64,000 nt of DNA, taken from NCBI GenBank assembly GCA_028710565.1, contig JAQTTV010000004.1, positions 62,001 to 126,000 on the forward strand, written 5' to 3'. Positions within the stretch are counted from its first letter, which is position 1; each line of letters starts with the position of its first letter. Made by a program: the position numbers and the translations under genes. Under the pieces are notes generated by a model. The model saw only the letters and a list, made by a program, of their open reading frames with translations. It made no database searches and was not told where the DNA came from. Origin of the DNA: Gallionella sp. Its GTDB lineage: Bacteria > Pseudomonadota > Gammaproteobacteria > Burkholderiales > Gallionellaceae. Of this stretch, positions 32,961-42,792 are shown in pieces.

Positions 32961-33064
32961 CGGTAACCAAAACGCCTCCCAATTTAGTCGCCCGCCATGC
33001 CTAAAATCGCGTGAATCTGTCGCACCTACGTTCACCTCCCTAAGTCCTCTGTTATCATCCCCCC

Positions 33065-34945
33065 ATGCTAAACATACTTAATTTAACTTATCTGCAAGGC
33101 GGGATTCCGCTATTGCAACAGGCGAATTTGCAGGCGTTTGCCAATCAGCGTATCGGGCTGGTGGGCAAAAATGGCTGTGGCAAATCGACGTTATTCCGTT
33201 TGATACGCGGTGAAATCAAGCCTGACGGCGGCGAGGTGTCGTTGCAAAGCGGCAAAACCATCGCGTTTGTGGAACAGGAAATCATCAGTTCAGACCAGTC
33301 CGCGCTGGAATTTGTGCTGGATGGCGATGTGCAATTGCGATCATTGGAAAAAACCTTGGCGCGGGAACAACACGACGCGGCGTGGTTTGAAGCGCAGCAT
33401 CTGTTTGAATCTATTGATGGTTATGGCGCACCTGCCCGTGCCGCGCAGTTGTTGAACGGCTTGGGGTTTGATACCGACAGTTTGCAACGTCCCGTGCAAA
33501 GTTTTTCGGGCGGTTGGCGGATGCGCCTGAATTTGGCGCGGGCGTTGATGCACCGTGCGGATTTATTGTTGTTGGATGAGCCGACCAATCACTTGGATTT
33601 AGAGGCAATTTTGTGGTTGGAACAGTATTTGGCGCGCTATGCGGGCAGCATTTTGCTGGTGTCGCATGACCGCGAATTTCTCAACGCCACGGTGAACCGC
33701 ATCGCCCACGTCCATGACTGCGTGATCGACAGTTATGCGGGCGATTACGATGATTTTGAACGCGCCCGTGCCGAAAAAATCGCGCAGCAAAACCAAGCCT
33801 TTCAAACCCAACAAGCCAAAATCGCCCATTTGGAAGATTTCGTGCGCCGCTTCCGCGCCAAAGCCACCAAGGCCAAACAAGCGCAAAGCCGCGTCAAAGC
33901 CTTGGAACGCTTGACCCGCATCGCCCCCGCCCACGTCAGCGACGGACATTTTGAACTGGAAATCGAAGCACCCGAACGCAGCCCCGATTTGTTATTGCGG
34001 GCGGACAAAATGGGGTTTGGGTATAACCCTCTCCCAAGGGGAGCGGGAGAGCGTCCATCGAAAATATTATTCCAAAACGTCGATTTACTGTTGCGTGCAG
34101 GGGCGCGGATTGCTTTGCTGGGGCCGAATGGCGCGGGGAAATCCACGCTTATCAAATTATTAGTCGGCGAATTGGCAGCGACTTCGGGGCGATTGGAACT
34201 CACGCCCGACGTGCGCATTGGCTATTTTGCCCAGCATCAATTGGAAAATCTCGACAGCGCGGCGACCCCGTTGCAGCACATGGAACGCCTTGCACCTAAA
34301 GAAACCACGCTGACTTTGCGCACGTTTTTGGGACGCTTTGGTTTGGCGGGCGACAGCGAAGACCGCCCCGTGGCGAGTTTTTCAGGTGGCGAAAAAAGTC
34401 GGCTGGCATTGGCGTTGTTGGCGTGGCAAAAGCCGCATTTGCTGTTGTTGGACGAACCGACCAACCATCTGGATTTGGACATGCGCGACGCGCTGACCTT
34501 GGCGTTGGAAGAATACACGGGTGCGGTGGTGCTGGTGTCGCATGATCGCAGCTTGATTCGCGCCGTGGCGGATGAATTGTGGCTGGTCGCGGATGGCAAT
34601 GCTGCCTTGTTCGACGGCGATTTGGACGATTACAAAACATGGATTGAAGCTCGCCGTCCGCGTGAAAGCGTGCAAGCTGTCAAGGTAGAAAAACCCAAAT
34701 CCGCGCCGAAATTCAATCGTAAAGCCGTGCAATCCAAGTTGAATAAATTGGAAGTTGAACTCAATCAAGCCCAAACCGAATTGGCGGATATTCACCAACA
34801 GCTCGGCGACCCTAACACCTACACCGCCCGCAGCCCAGACTTTATCGCCCAACTCAATGCCAAACGCGAAACTTTGGAAACCAAAGTCGCGACATTGGAA
34901 GAAACTTGGCTAGAGCTGGAAATGAGTTTGGAAGCGGTGGGGTGA
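33065..34945 (+). CDS. ABC-F ATPase (YheS/Uup-like)
   Basis: The 626-residue soluble ABC-F protein carries two nucleotide-binding domains: Walker A GKNGCGKST and GPNGAGKST, signatures SFSGGWRMR and SFSGGEKSR, and two copies of LLLLDEPTNHLDL. ABC-F proteins bind the ribosome E site and affect translation. A linker (about 235-305) rich in Lys/Arg/Gln lies between domains and a coiled-coil ends the protein. An insert NPLPRGAGERPS at about residues 321-332, coded by a family A palindromic repeat, lies just before the first strand of domain two (KILFQNVDLLL). The ribosome site is weak. Confidence 0.92.
   Translation: MLNILNLTYLQGGIPLLQQANLQAFANQRIGLVGKNGCGKSTLFRLIRGEIKPDGGEVSLQSGKTIAFVEQEIISSDQSALEFVLDGDVQLRSLEKTLAREQHDAAWFEAQHLFESIDGYGAPARAAQLLNGLGFDTDSLQRPVQSFSGGWRMRLNLARALMHRADLLLLDEPTNHLDLEAILWLEQYLARYAGSILLVSHDREFLNATVNRIAHVHDCVIDSYAGDYDDFERARAEKIAQQNQAFQTQQAKIAHLEDFVRRFRAKATKAKQAQSRVKALERLTRIAPAHVSDGHFELEIEAPERSPDLLLRADKMGFGYNPLPRGAGERPSKILFQNVDLLLRAGARIALLGPNGAGKSTLIKLLVGELAATSGRLELTPDVRIGYFAQHQLENLDSAATPLQHMERLAPKETTLTLRTFLGRFGLAGDSEDRPVASFSGGEKSRLALALLAWQKPHLLLLDEPTNHLDLDMRDALTLALEEYTGAVVLVSHDRSLIRAVADELWLVADGNAALFDGDLDDYKTWIEARRPRESVQAVKVEKPKSAPKFNRKAVQSKLNKLEVELNQAQTELADIHQQLGDPNTYTARSPDFIAQLNAKRETLETKVATLEETWLELEMSLEAVG
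34026..34056. repeat. Palindromic repeat family A inserted in frame inside the ABC-F gene
   Basis: CCCTCTCCCAAGGGGAGCGG followed by GAGAGCGTCC is one arm of family A. It adds about 12 residues where the family goes straight from the ..FGY to the K-x-L-F strand. Confidence 0.8.
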
Positions 34946-34949
34946 GGGA

Positions 34950-35435
34950 TTAGGGCTGAGGCTGGAGCTTAGTCAAATCTGGAGCCAACCATAATTCAAA
35001 ATGTCCTGAACGGATCCAGCCCGCCTTTTCGTATTTGCTCGACACGTCGCTGAGTTCCAGTTCGGGGATTAGCTGGCTCAACATATCAAACAGCTCCTGA
35101 GCTTGCGCTTGGTTTTGTTTCTTAAAATAGCGCAACTGACTTTTGGGCGGCACAGCCTCTACTTTTTGAATCGGTTTTTGCTCGACGATTTGTTGCTGGA
35201 AGGTGGTTTTAACAACCTTGTCTAGGATTTCCTGTGCAAGCGGCTTTTGGCTATCGTTTCGGATATGCACCCAAAGTTGCACTGCGCTGGCGGGTTGCAG
35301 CGCGGTCGAGCGCATCTTGTCAAAGGATTGCGTTGCGTCCCCGATATTTTTATTGATGAGTTCATTTAGCGTGGCACTGCTTGCCTGATGGGAAAACAAA
35401 GCTAGGGTAAAAATCGCCAAGATAATCTTGTTCAT
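34950..35435 (-). CDS. Periplasmic protein of unknown function
   Basis: The 161-residue protein has a signal peptide (IILAIFTLALFSHQASS) and a mature domain with VQLWVHIRNDSQKPLAQEIL and SQLRYFKKQNQAQAQELFDM, a beta-alpha-beta pattern seen in small periplasmic LytR_C/SPOR-like domains. No enzyme motif is visible. The start at ATG 35435 overlaps the upstream coiled-coil gene by ATGA, so the two proteins are likely made together. It converges with the ABC-F gene four bases away. Confidence 0.65.
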   Translation of the reverse strand: MNKIILAIFTLALFSHQASSATLNELINKNIGDATQSFDKMRSTALQPASAVQLWVHIRNDSQKPLAQEILDKVVKTTFQQQIVEQKPIQKVEAVPPKSQLRYFKKQNQAQAQELFDMLSQLIPELELSDVSSKYEKAGWIRSGHFELWLAPDLTKLQPQP

Positions 35436-35833
35436 AATGCCACCTTCCCACATACGCCCCGCGCCAATTCATCGCGTATTTTCGCCATATCCCGCGTCGT
35501 TTGTCCCAATTGATTTCTGCTGGTGGCGTAATCAAGCTTCAATTGCTCGAATTCTGCCCGCATCGCAGGTGAGATCGCCAAACCGCCGCTACTATTATCA
35601 GGGGGGACTTGAGAGAGTTTTTGCCTTAATTCAGTGACTTGCTTATCTTGCTCTTGACTGAGAATTTGCAATTGGGTCAACTTCATATAACTGTCCAATA
35701 AACAGCGAATTGAGACTAACTCCGTTTTCATTTCATTCTTGCTGGGGAAGGTGCTTTGCAGCCAAAACACCCCGCTGAGGAAAAAAATGATAATGGCGAT
35801 CAGTTCTTTGTATTCTTTAAGCCGTTCTAACAT
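35432..35833 (-). CDS. Small bitopic coiled-coil membrane protein
   Basis: A 133-residue protein with one membrane helix at about residues 10-27 (ELIAIIIFFLSGVFWLQS) and a periplasmic part with a predicted coiled-coil (SQEQDKQVTELRQKLSQV, then MRAEFEQLKLDYATSRNQL). Family not recognised. Start ATG 35833 has AGGGGGAA upstream. It forms a two-gene unit with 34950-35435; both products would sit in the periplasm or at the inner membrane and may bind each other. Confidence 0.65.
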   Translation of the reverse strand: MLERLKEYKELIAIIIFFLSGVFWLQSTFPSKNEMKTELVSIRCLLDSYMKLTQLQILSQEQDKQVTELRQKLSQVPPDNSSGGLAISPAMRAEFEQLKLDYATSRNQLGQTTRDMAKIRDELARGVCGKVAL

Positions 35834-35899
35834 TAGGTTCCCCCTCAAGTTTGATTGCTTCCGTGTTAATTGCTTAACGCTCGATCGGCGTGTCCTCGC

Positions 35900-36526
35900 C
35901 TATTTTTTCACGGTTAGACTGATGCCACTCATCCCCGCCAAGGAAAACGTAGCGATATGATCGGCGATAGCGGCGATTTCGGCGGCATCATAACAAAGTT
36001 TTGGGTGTAGGCGCTGTAGTACGGGGCGGGCGTGACTGTAGTGTACGCATTGTCCGAAAATACTGGACACCATGCAACGACGTTGCATATCAGTGGCGGC
36101 ATCACCGACGATTTCATGTACTAATTGATCTAAAAAGTCGTGTAAGGGTGCGAGGGCATCACGCACGATTTGGTCTAGCGCAGGTGAAGGATTGGCAAGC
36201 TCACGCGCCATGATTTGACAAGGTGAAGAAGGACGACCTTCATCTAGCAACATAGATAAAAAATCATGAATAAACAATCGCAAACGCACCTTAGGACAAG
36301 CATCCGCTTGCGCATTTTCGATTTGCAAGGCTTTGAGTTGAGCAAAATTCAACGCTTCCGCTAACAAGCCATCTTTGCTACCAAAGTGATAATTGACGGC
36401 GGCGACGTTGGCATCGGCGCGACGGCAAATTTCGCGCACCGTGGCATTTTGAAAACCCACTTCCGAAAATACTTGGCGTGCGACGGTCAGGAGTCGCTCT
36501 CGCGTTTGTTCGTGTGCTTGGGTCAT
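35900..36526 (-). CDS. TetR-family regulator of the efflux operon
   Basis: The 208-residue regulator has an N-terminal TetR helix-turn-helix (ARQVFSEVGFQNATVREICR, then ADANVAAVNYHFGSKDGLL) and a C-terminal ligand domain of the CecR/YbiH (DUF1956-like) type. It is the last gene of the RND efflux operon, overlapping the outer-membrane gene by ATGA. CecR-type regulators control transport genes in response to small molecules. A product at the end of its own operon suggests autoregulation; the operator would lie upstream of the adaptor gene near 42440-42600. Confidence 0.9.
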   Translation of the reverse strand: MTQAHEQTRERLLTVARQVFSEVGFQNATVREICRRADANVAAVNYHFGSKDGLLAEALNFAQLKALQIENAQADACPKVRLRLFIHDFLSMLLDEGRPSSPCQIMARELANPSPALDQIVRDALAPLHDFLDQLVHEIVGDAATDMQRRCMVSSIFGQCVHYSHARPVLQRLHPKLCYDAAEIAAIADHIATFSLAGMSGISLTVKK

Positions 36527-38001
36527 GGTTGCGCCACAGGGTTCACACCCGCAAGGGCTTTGTACAACTGGGTGTTGGCGACCAATGTGGCACGACGCAC
36601 TTGTAGTGTGGCTTGTTCAGCGGCATAACATTCGCGCTGCGCATCCAACACTTCTAAATGGCTGGACACGCCCGCGTTAAAGCGCGCTTCGACCAATTTC
36701 AGCCGCTGCTGCTGCGTGTCTTGATTAGCTTGTTGGGCGGCGAGTTGTTTTGCGTAATTTTCCCGTGCACTCAATAAATCCGCTACTTCGCGGAAAGCCA
36801 GTTGGATGGTTTTTTCATATTCTGCCACGGCGACCACTTCACGCGCTTTTGCTAAATCGACATTGCCTTCGCTGCGCCCCACATCAAATAGCGGCAAGCT
36901 CAACATCGGCTGGAAATTCCATGCCTGACTATTGGCACCAAATAGCCCCGTCAAAGTACGACTTGCCGTACCGAATCCGCCCGTTAAGCTGATACGCGGC
37001 AAAAATGCCACGCGTGCCGCACCGACACTGGCATGGGCGGCGATCAGTTTTTGCTCCGCCGCCATCACATCGGGACGTTGCAACAACACTTCGGCGGGTA
37101 AATCGGCAAACATCGCAGGCTGAATAGCTTGCGCTGCCAAAGGACGACCTGCGGGCAAGTCTTTAATGTCAGCAACAGATTTGCCTATCAGCATCTCCAA
37201 AGCATTTTCGGCTACGTTGAGTTGGCGTTGCAAATTAGCTTGCTCCGCCAACGCCGCTTGATACGCGCCATCGGCTAGTAGAAAATCCAAGTCGCTGGAC
37301 ACGCCCATGATGCGACGTTGGTTAATCAATTCGCGGCTGGTGGCGCGGGCTTGCACCGTGGTGTCGGTTAATGCCACGCGCTCGCGCAGCTCCACGCTCG
37401 CCAAATAACTGTTCACCACCTCGGCGATCAAGGACAAGCGAAAAGCTTGTTGCGCCGCTTGGGTCGCAAAAAAGCTGGCTTTCGCGGCTTCATTCAAATG
37501 ACTGACGCGCCCCCAAAAATCCAACTCGTACGACACCAAACTCAAGCCCACGTCATAGCGGTTGGCTTGAAATGGTTTACCCGTAAACGAGGTGCTGGCA
37601 GGCGAAAGCGACGCGGTGCGGCTGCCGTAAACAGTAACGTTAGGCAATACATCCGCTTGTTGGATGCCGTACAACGCCCGTGCTTCGGCAATACGCGCCG
37701 TGGCGATTCGTAAATCGCGATTGTTTTTCAATGCGACTTGGATCAGCATCTTCAAACGTTCATCTTGAAAATGCGTCTCAAAGTCAGCCGACTGCGGTGC
37801 TTGTGCGGCGGGATTCACCCACTTTGCCGAAATGGGTGCTGCGGGGCGTTGGTAATCAGGAGTCAGCGCGCAACCACTCAACAACAAAACTGTTGTCATG
37901 GTGATGAAAGGTGGGTACGAATTTATTCGTACTGGCGCGCCAAGACGTGCGAATAAATTCGCACCCACGGTCAGTTTCAATAAGGGGTTTGATTTACTCA
38001 T
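36523..38001 (-). CDS. RND efflux outer-membrane lipoprotein (OprM/NodT family)
   Basis: The 492-residue outer-membrane factor has the family's lipobox at Cys44 (LLLSGC) followed by ALTPDYQRPAAP, and two OEP repeats of coiled-coil hairpins. It forms the TolC-like channel of the pump. The signal peptide is abnormal: residues 11-31 (TVGANLFARLGAPVRINSYP and the next Pro) are coded by a family B palindromic element. Without it the leader would be MSKSNPLLKL-FITMTTVLLLSGC, an ordinary 23-residue lipoprotein signal. The start at ATG 38001 overlaps the RND stop by eight bases. Confidence 0.9.
   Translation of the reverse strand: MSKSNPLLKLTVGANLFARLGAPVRINSYPPFITMTTVLLLSGCALTPDYQRPAAPISAKWVNPAAQAPQSADFETHFQDERLKMLIQVALKNNRDLRIATARIAEARALYGIQQADVLPNVTVYGSRTASLSPASTSFTGKPFQANRYDVGLSLVSYELDFWGRVSHLNEAAKASFFATQAAQQAFRLSLIAEVVNSYLASVELRERVALTDTTVQARATSRELINQRRIMGVSSDLDFLLADGAYQAALAEQANLQRQLNVAENALEMLIGKSVADIKDLPAGRPLAAQAIQPAMFADLPAEVLLQRPDVMAAEQKLIAAHASVGAARVAFLPRISLTGGFGTASRTLTGLFGANSQAWNFQPMLSLPLFDVGRSEGNVDLAKAREVVAVAEYEKTIQLAFREVADLLSARENYAKQLAAQQANQDTQQQRLKLVEARFNAGVSSHLEVLDAQRECYAAEQATLQVRRATLVANTQLYKALAGVNPVAQP
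37911..37968. repeat. Family B palindromic element inserted in the signal peptide of the efflux gene
   Basis: The left arm (37911-37932, GTGGGTACGAATTTATTCG..) and the right arm (37947-37968, ..GAATAAATTCGCACCCAC) match at 20 of 22 positions and closely match the 17694-17790 arms. Only 14 bp separate them here. Confidence 0.85.
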
Positions 38002-41000
38002 GGTGTTCTCCTGTGCGTGCATGTCCAGGGAAAATTTTCCGTACCACCACAAAGAACACGGGTACGAAGAATACCGCCAACACCGTGGCAGCGATCATGC
38101 CGCCCATCACGCCTGTGCCGATGGCGTGACGACTTTGCGCACCTGCACCTGTAGAAATTGCTAAAGGCAATACGCCCACGATAAACGCGATGGAGGTCAT
38201 CAAAATCGGTCTAAATCGCAATCGACAAGATTCTAATATTGCGTCCATCAAGCTCATGCCTTCGTCTTGCAACTTACGCGCGAACTCGATAATCAAAATC
38301 GCATTTTTGGATGACAAACCGATAATCGCAATTAAGCCCACTTTGAAATACACGTCATTAGGCAACTCGCGCAAGTACACCGCCAACACCGCACCAAAAA
38401 TCCCCAGCGGCACAACCAACAACACCGCAAACGGAATCGACCAACTTTCGTACAACGCCGCTAAACATAAGAACACCACGAACAGCGAAATGGCGAACAG
38501 TGCGGGGGCTTGCGAACCTGATTCCCGCTCTTCGTATGAAGTGCCAGACCATTCAAAGCCAAATCCAGGCGGCAATTTCTTGGCGATTTTTTCCATTTCG
38601 GCGACGGCTTCACCCGTGCTGCGGCCAGGGGCGGCACCGCCTGATACTTTCATCGCGGGCAAGCCGTTGTAGCGATCCAACTTCGGCGCACCGACAATCC
38701 AACGTGGCGTGGCTAATTCTGACAAAGCCACCATTTGTCCTTTGTTGTTGCGTATAGCCAACTTTAAAATATCTTGCGGCGTGCGGCGCAGACTCGCATC
38801 CGCCTGCATTTGCACCCGTAACACGCGTCCCTGGCGCACAAAGTCGTTGATGTACGCCACGCCCAAGGTGGTTTGCAAAGTGTCATTCAAATCGGTCATG
38901 GACACGCCGAGTGCTTCCGCTTTTAGGCGGTCGATGTCCAATAACAATTGCGCGCTGGCTTCTTGTCCTTCTGGGCGCACGCCCGCCAAGATGGGACTCT
39001 TGGAAGCCAATCCCAACACCAATTGGCGCGCTTCCAGCAACTTTTCTCGCCCCATGCCACCGCGATCTTGCAAGCGGAAATCGAAGCCCCCCACAGCAGC
39101 CAACTCAGGGATAGGCGGCGGGTTAATGGCAAAAATCATGGCTTGCTTGATGCGCGAAAACGCGCCATTCGCCTTACCGACAATACTGAGGGCAGAGCTG
39201 TCTTCTGATTTGCGTTGATCCCAATCTTTGAGTCGCACAAACGCAATCGCTGCATTTTGCCCGCGTCCAAAAAACGAGAAACCCGCGATGCCGATCACAT
39301 GCGCAACCTCAGGCAAGTTACGGTAATAGTTCTCAACTTGGCTCAAGACTTCCAAAGTACGTTCCTGCGTCGCACCAGGTGGGAGCTGCACCATATTGAC
39401 AAAGTAGCCTTGATCTTCTTGGGGTAAAAAACTCCCTGGCAATTGCGTAAACAGCCCGCCCATTGCCGCGAAAATCACCGCATAGACCACGAGATAACGC
39501 CCCGTTTTGCGGATGATTTTTTGAATCTGGGCGGTATAAGCTTCGGTCATGCTGGCAAAAAAGCGGTTAAACCAGCCAAAGAAGCCGTGATGTTCCGCCA
39601 CCACCGCATCATGTTTCAGCAAGGTGGCACACAGCGCGGGGGTCAGGGTCAACGCCATCAATGCCGAGAAACACATGGTCAACACCAGCGTGACCGCAAA
39701 CTGGCGATAAATCGCGCCCGTGGATCCTGAGAAAAACGCCATCGGGATAAATACCGCCGACAGCACCAAGGTAATGGCGATAATCGCACCGACGATTTGA
39801 TCCATCGCCTTGCGGGTCGCATCACGCGGCGACAAGCCTTCGGTGCGCATGATCCGCTCGACGTTTTCCACCACCACAATGGCATCATCGACCACAATGC
39901 CGATTGCCAACACCATGGCAAACAAGGTCAGCACGTTAATCGAATAGCCCAGTAAAAACAGCCCGACCAACGCGCCCACCAAGGCAATCGGAATCACAAT
40001 GGCGGGAATCAGCGTGGCACGGGCATTTTCCAAGAACAAATACATCACCAACACCACCAACAGCAAGGCTTCGGCCAGGCTTTTCAACACCTCTTTGATG
40101 GAAATGTCGATAAATTTTGACGTGTCGTAAGGCACGACCCAGCTAATGCCTTTGGGGAAGAACGGGGCTAATTCGGTCATTTTGGCATTGACCGCCGCGA
40201 CGGTTTTCAGCGCGTTGGCATCAGGTGTCAAGCGAATGGCGATATTGGCGGCAGGTTGTCCGTCAATACGAGCGGAACGCGAATACTCCTGCGCGCCCAA
40301 TTCCACCCGTGCCACATCTTTGACCCGCAAGGAGGAGCCATCAGGATTGGTGCGAATGATGATATTGCCGAATTCTTCGGGCGACGATAAACGGCTGCGT
40401 GTGACGATCACCGCGTTGAGCTCTTGCCCCTTGGCGGACGGCAACTGTCCTAATTCCCCTGTCGCCAATTGCGAATTTTGCGCTCGCACCGCACGCGACA
40501 CATCGGCGGGTGAGAGATTGTAGCTTTGCAATTTTTCAGGTTGCAACCACAAGCGCATGGAGTATTCCGTGCCGAACAACAAGGCTTCGCCCACGCCTGG
40601 CACACGACGGATGCTGTCCAAAACTGACGCGCTGACGTAGCTACCTAACGCCACTTCATCCACACTTTTATCGGGTGAAAATAGCGAGATAAACATCACA
40701 TAGTTTCGAGCCGTTTTGGCGACGGTAATGCCTAAACGACGGACTTCATCGGGCAAGCGCGCTTCAACACGTTTGATGCGGTTTTGGGTTTCTACCGCCG
40801 CCAAATCGAGATTTGTGCCCGTTTCAAAAGTTAGGGTAATGCTGCCCGTGCCTAATTCCGAAGCGGATTCCAAATAGCGCAAATGCTCGATGCCATTCAT
40901 TTCTTGCTCGAGCAGTGCGACCGTGGTTTCCTCAATCACTTGCGCCGATGCACCAGGGTAGGTAATCGAGACAGACAACGCGGGCGGTGCGACGGCGGGG

Positions 41001-41107
41001 TATTGCGCGACAGGTAATTTGTACAACGCCAAACCGCCGCCCAACAAGATAATCAGCGCGATGACCCATGCGAAAATGGGGCGATCAATAAAAAACTTTG
41101 CAAACAT
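37994..41107 (-). CDS. RND multidrug efflux transporter, HAE-1 family
   Basis: A 1037-residue proton-driven inner-membrane pump of the AcrB/MexB type: 12 membrane helices, two large periplasmic loops and the proton-relay Asp pair in MVLAIGIVVDDAIVVVENVE. The N-terminus MFAKFFIDRPIFAWVIALII is typical of HAE-1. It exports hydrophobic and amphiphilic compounds with the adaptor (41303-42439) and channel (36523-38001). A ~105-bp family A repeat lies in the 195-bp gap after the adaptor gene. Confidence 0.95.
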   Translation of the reverse strand: MFAKFFIDRPIFAWVIALIILLGGGLALYKLPVAQYPAVAPPALSVSITYPGASAQVIEETTVALLEQEMNGIEHLRYLESASELGTGSITLTFETGTNLDLAAVETQNRIKRVEARLPDEVRRLGITVAKTARNYVMFISLFSPDKSVDEVALGSYVSASVLDSIRRVPGVGEALLFGTEYSMRLWLQPEKLQSYNLSPADVSRAVRAQNSQLATGELGQLPSAKGQELNAVIVTRSRLSSPEEFGNIIIRTNPDGSSLRVKDVARVELGAQEYSRSARIDGQPAANIAIRLTPDANALKTVAAVNAKMTELAPFFPKGISWVVPYDTSKFIDISIKEVLKSLAEALLLVVLVMYLFLENARATLIPAIVIPIALVGALVGLFLLGYSINVLTLFAMVLAIGIVVDDAIVVVENVERIMRTEGLSPRDATRKAMDQIVGAIIAITLVLSAVFIPMAFFSGSTGAIYRQFAVTLVLTMCFSALMALTLTPALCATLLKHDAVVAEHHGFFGWFNRFFASMTEAYTAQIQKIIRKTGRYLVVYAVIFAAMGGLFTQLPGSFLPQEDQGYFVNMVQLPPGATQERTLEVLSQVENYYRNLPEVAHVIGIAGFSFFGRGQNAAIAFVRLKDWDQRKSEDSSALSIVGKANGAFSRIKQAMIFAINPPPIPELAAVGGFDFRLQDRGGMGREKLLEARQLVLGLASKSPILAGVRPEGQEASAQLLLDIDRLKAEALGVSMTDLNDTLQTTLGVAYINDFVRQGRVLRVQMQADASLRRTPQDILKLAIRNNKGQMVALSELATPRWIVGAPKLDRYNGLPAMKVSGGAAPGRSTGEAVAEMEKIAKKLPPGFGFEWSGTSYEERESGSQAPALFAISLFVVFLCLAALYESWSIPFAVLLVVPLGIFGAVLAVYLRELPNDVYFKVGLIAIIGLSSKNAILIIEFARKLQDEGMSLMDAILESCRLRFRPILMTSIAFIVGVLPLAISTGAGAQSRHAIGTGVMGGMIAATVLAVFFVPVFFVVVRKIFPGHARTGEHHE

Positions 41108-41190
41108 AATAGCTTACCGATTAGTGAACATAACAGCAGATGCGGGAAAGGCATCCACTTAAGGTAAAAATCTGTGCAACACTTTGGTTA

Positions 41191-41297
41191 GACTCCCCTC
41201 GCCCACGAGTGGGAGAGGGGTTGGGGGAGAGGGAGCGTGCCCAAAAATCAAAAATTACCCTCTCCCTAACCCTCTCCCGCACGCGGGCGAGGGGACT
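41191..41297. repeat. Palindromic repeat family A, full copy between adaptor and RND genes
   Basis: Two ~42-bp arms are inverted: ACTCCCCTCGCCCACGAGTG at the left and CCGCACGCGGGCGAGGGGAC at the right, around the core AGCGTGCCCAAAAATCAAAA. It ends five bases before the adaptor stop codon. Confidence 0.85.
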
Positions 41298-41302
41298 GAG
41301 CA

Positions 41303-42439
41303 CTAGTGCGCCATGCGTCCTGTAGCTGCAACGCTTGAACTAGGTGCAACACCAGAAGCGGGTGCACCCAAAAGCACAGGCTTGACCACCGTCCCTGGGC
41401 GAGCTTTTTGCAGGCCATTGATAATCACTTGTTCGCCGCCTTTTAGTCCATCCGCAACGATAAAATCCGTGCCTGACATACCGCTGGTTTTAATCGGCTG
41501 CGGCGTGGCTTTGCCTTCTGCATTCACCACCATCACAAACTGCCCTTGGCCGTTAGCTTGCACCGCACGTTGTGGCACACGCAGCGCGTTTTCGGATACT
41601 GCTTGCGGGAAGCGCACGCGGACAAACATCCCTGGCAACAAGTCGCGATTAGGATTGGGGAATTCCGCCCGCACCGATACCGCCCCCGTGCTGGGATCCA
41701 CGGCTAAATCGGTGAAAAATAATTTGCCTTTAGCGGGATAAACGCTGCCATCTTCCAACAACAATTCCACGCTGGCAGAGTCGCTGCGTTTTAATTTTCC
41801 TTGCTTGATCGCCTGTTGCAGCCGCAACAAATCCCCGCCCGATTGGGTAAAGTTGGCGTAAATCGGATCAAGCTGCTCAATCGTCGCCAACAAAGTGGCT
41901 TCGCCTTTGCCCACAAACGCGCCTTCGGTCACCAGACTGCGCCCGATATGCCCCGAAATCGCGGCGGGAACATGGGCATTTTCCATGTCTTCTTCAGCAC
42001 GCGTTAAGGCGGCTTGAGCTTGTTTCACTTTGGCTTCAGCCAGATCAAATTCCTGTTGGCTGACGGCTTTAATGACCAGCAAAGGTTGATAGCGCGCCAC
42101 GGTTTGCTGGGCGATGAGCAAATCTGCTTTAGCCGATTCCAACGCTGCTTGGTGGGTGCGCGCATTGATATGGAACAACGACTGCCCCGCTTTCACTTCG
42201 CTTCCTTCTTGGAAGACACGCTTTTCGATCACTCCTTCCACGCGCGCGCGGACTTGTGCGGTGCGAAATGCTTGCAATCGCCCTGGTAAATCCTGTGTCA
42301 AAGTCGCGCTACCACGGCTGACCGTGATGACATCCACTTCAGGCGGCGGCATCGCTGCACCTACAGGGCCCGCTGCGGGTTTATCGCCACCGCCACACGC
42401 GGTCAATAATGCCGCCATCAGTACAATTGGGAATTTCAT
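41303..42439 (-). CDS. RND efflux periplasmic adaptor (AcrA/MexA-type) lipoprotein
   Basis: A 378-residue membrane-fusion protein. The lipobox is at Cys15 (ALLTACGGG). The lipoyl halves (AFRTAQVRARVEGVIEKRVF and the ..AISGHIGRSLVTEGAFV segment), the alpha-hairpin (about 95-165) and the beta-barrel domain (SVELLLEDGSVYPAKGKLFF) are all visible. It bridges pump and outer-membrane channel. Start ATG 42439 begins the signal sequence. It is the first gene of the operon. Confidence 0.94.
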   Translation of the reverse strand: MKFPIVLMAALLTACGGGDKPAAGPVGAAMPPPEVDVITVSRGSATLTQDLPGRLQAFRTAQVRARVEGVIEKRVFQEGSEVKAGQSLFHINARTHQAALESAKADLLIAQQTVARYQPLLVIKAVSQQEFDLAEAKVKQAQAALTRAEEDMENAHVPAAISGHIGRSLVTEGAFVGKGEATLLATIEQLDPIYANFTQSGGDLLRLQQAIKQGKLKRSDSASVELLLEDGSVYPAKGKLFFTDLAVDPSTGAVSVRAEFPNPNRDLLPGMFVRVRFPQAVSENALRVPQRAVQANGQGQFVMVVNAEGKATPQPIKTSGMSGTDFIVADGLKGGEQVIINGLQKARPGTVVKPVLLGAPASGVAPSSSVAATGRMAH

Positions 42440-42792
42440 TTGAGTATCCTGAAAAAACCGCCCGCAACAAGCAAACGGCAAAAATGGGTAAACGCGAGCC
42501 TCTTAAAACAGCGCGCGAGCGTATCAAACAGGCGTTTGAAAGTAAAGCGGATATTGTTGTTGGGGATAGATTAAAAGCCAGATAGAAAAAAAGGGCTAAC
42601 TATTTGGGCTGGAGAGAAGCGAGGCGTTACAGCGAATGATGATGGGGGGGATTTGGGCATATGGCGCACTAAGCAGTGCGCCCTACCGTGCTCCACGAGT
42701 GACTGCCGCTTGAATTCAGTGGTCTGTGAACTTTTCGCGCAGATCCAGTGAAGTAGAGACATGAGCTTCGGCACCACTTTGGTTTTGGGGTA
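42440..42792. other. Intergenic region upstream of the efflux operon
   Basis: No gene is supported. It should contain the efflux promoter and TetR operator near its left end. A perfect hairpin GGCGCACT-AAGC-AGTGCGCC lies at about 42664-42683, resembling other G/C-rich hairpins in the window. Confidence 0.55.
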
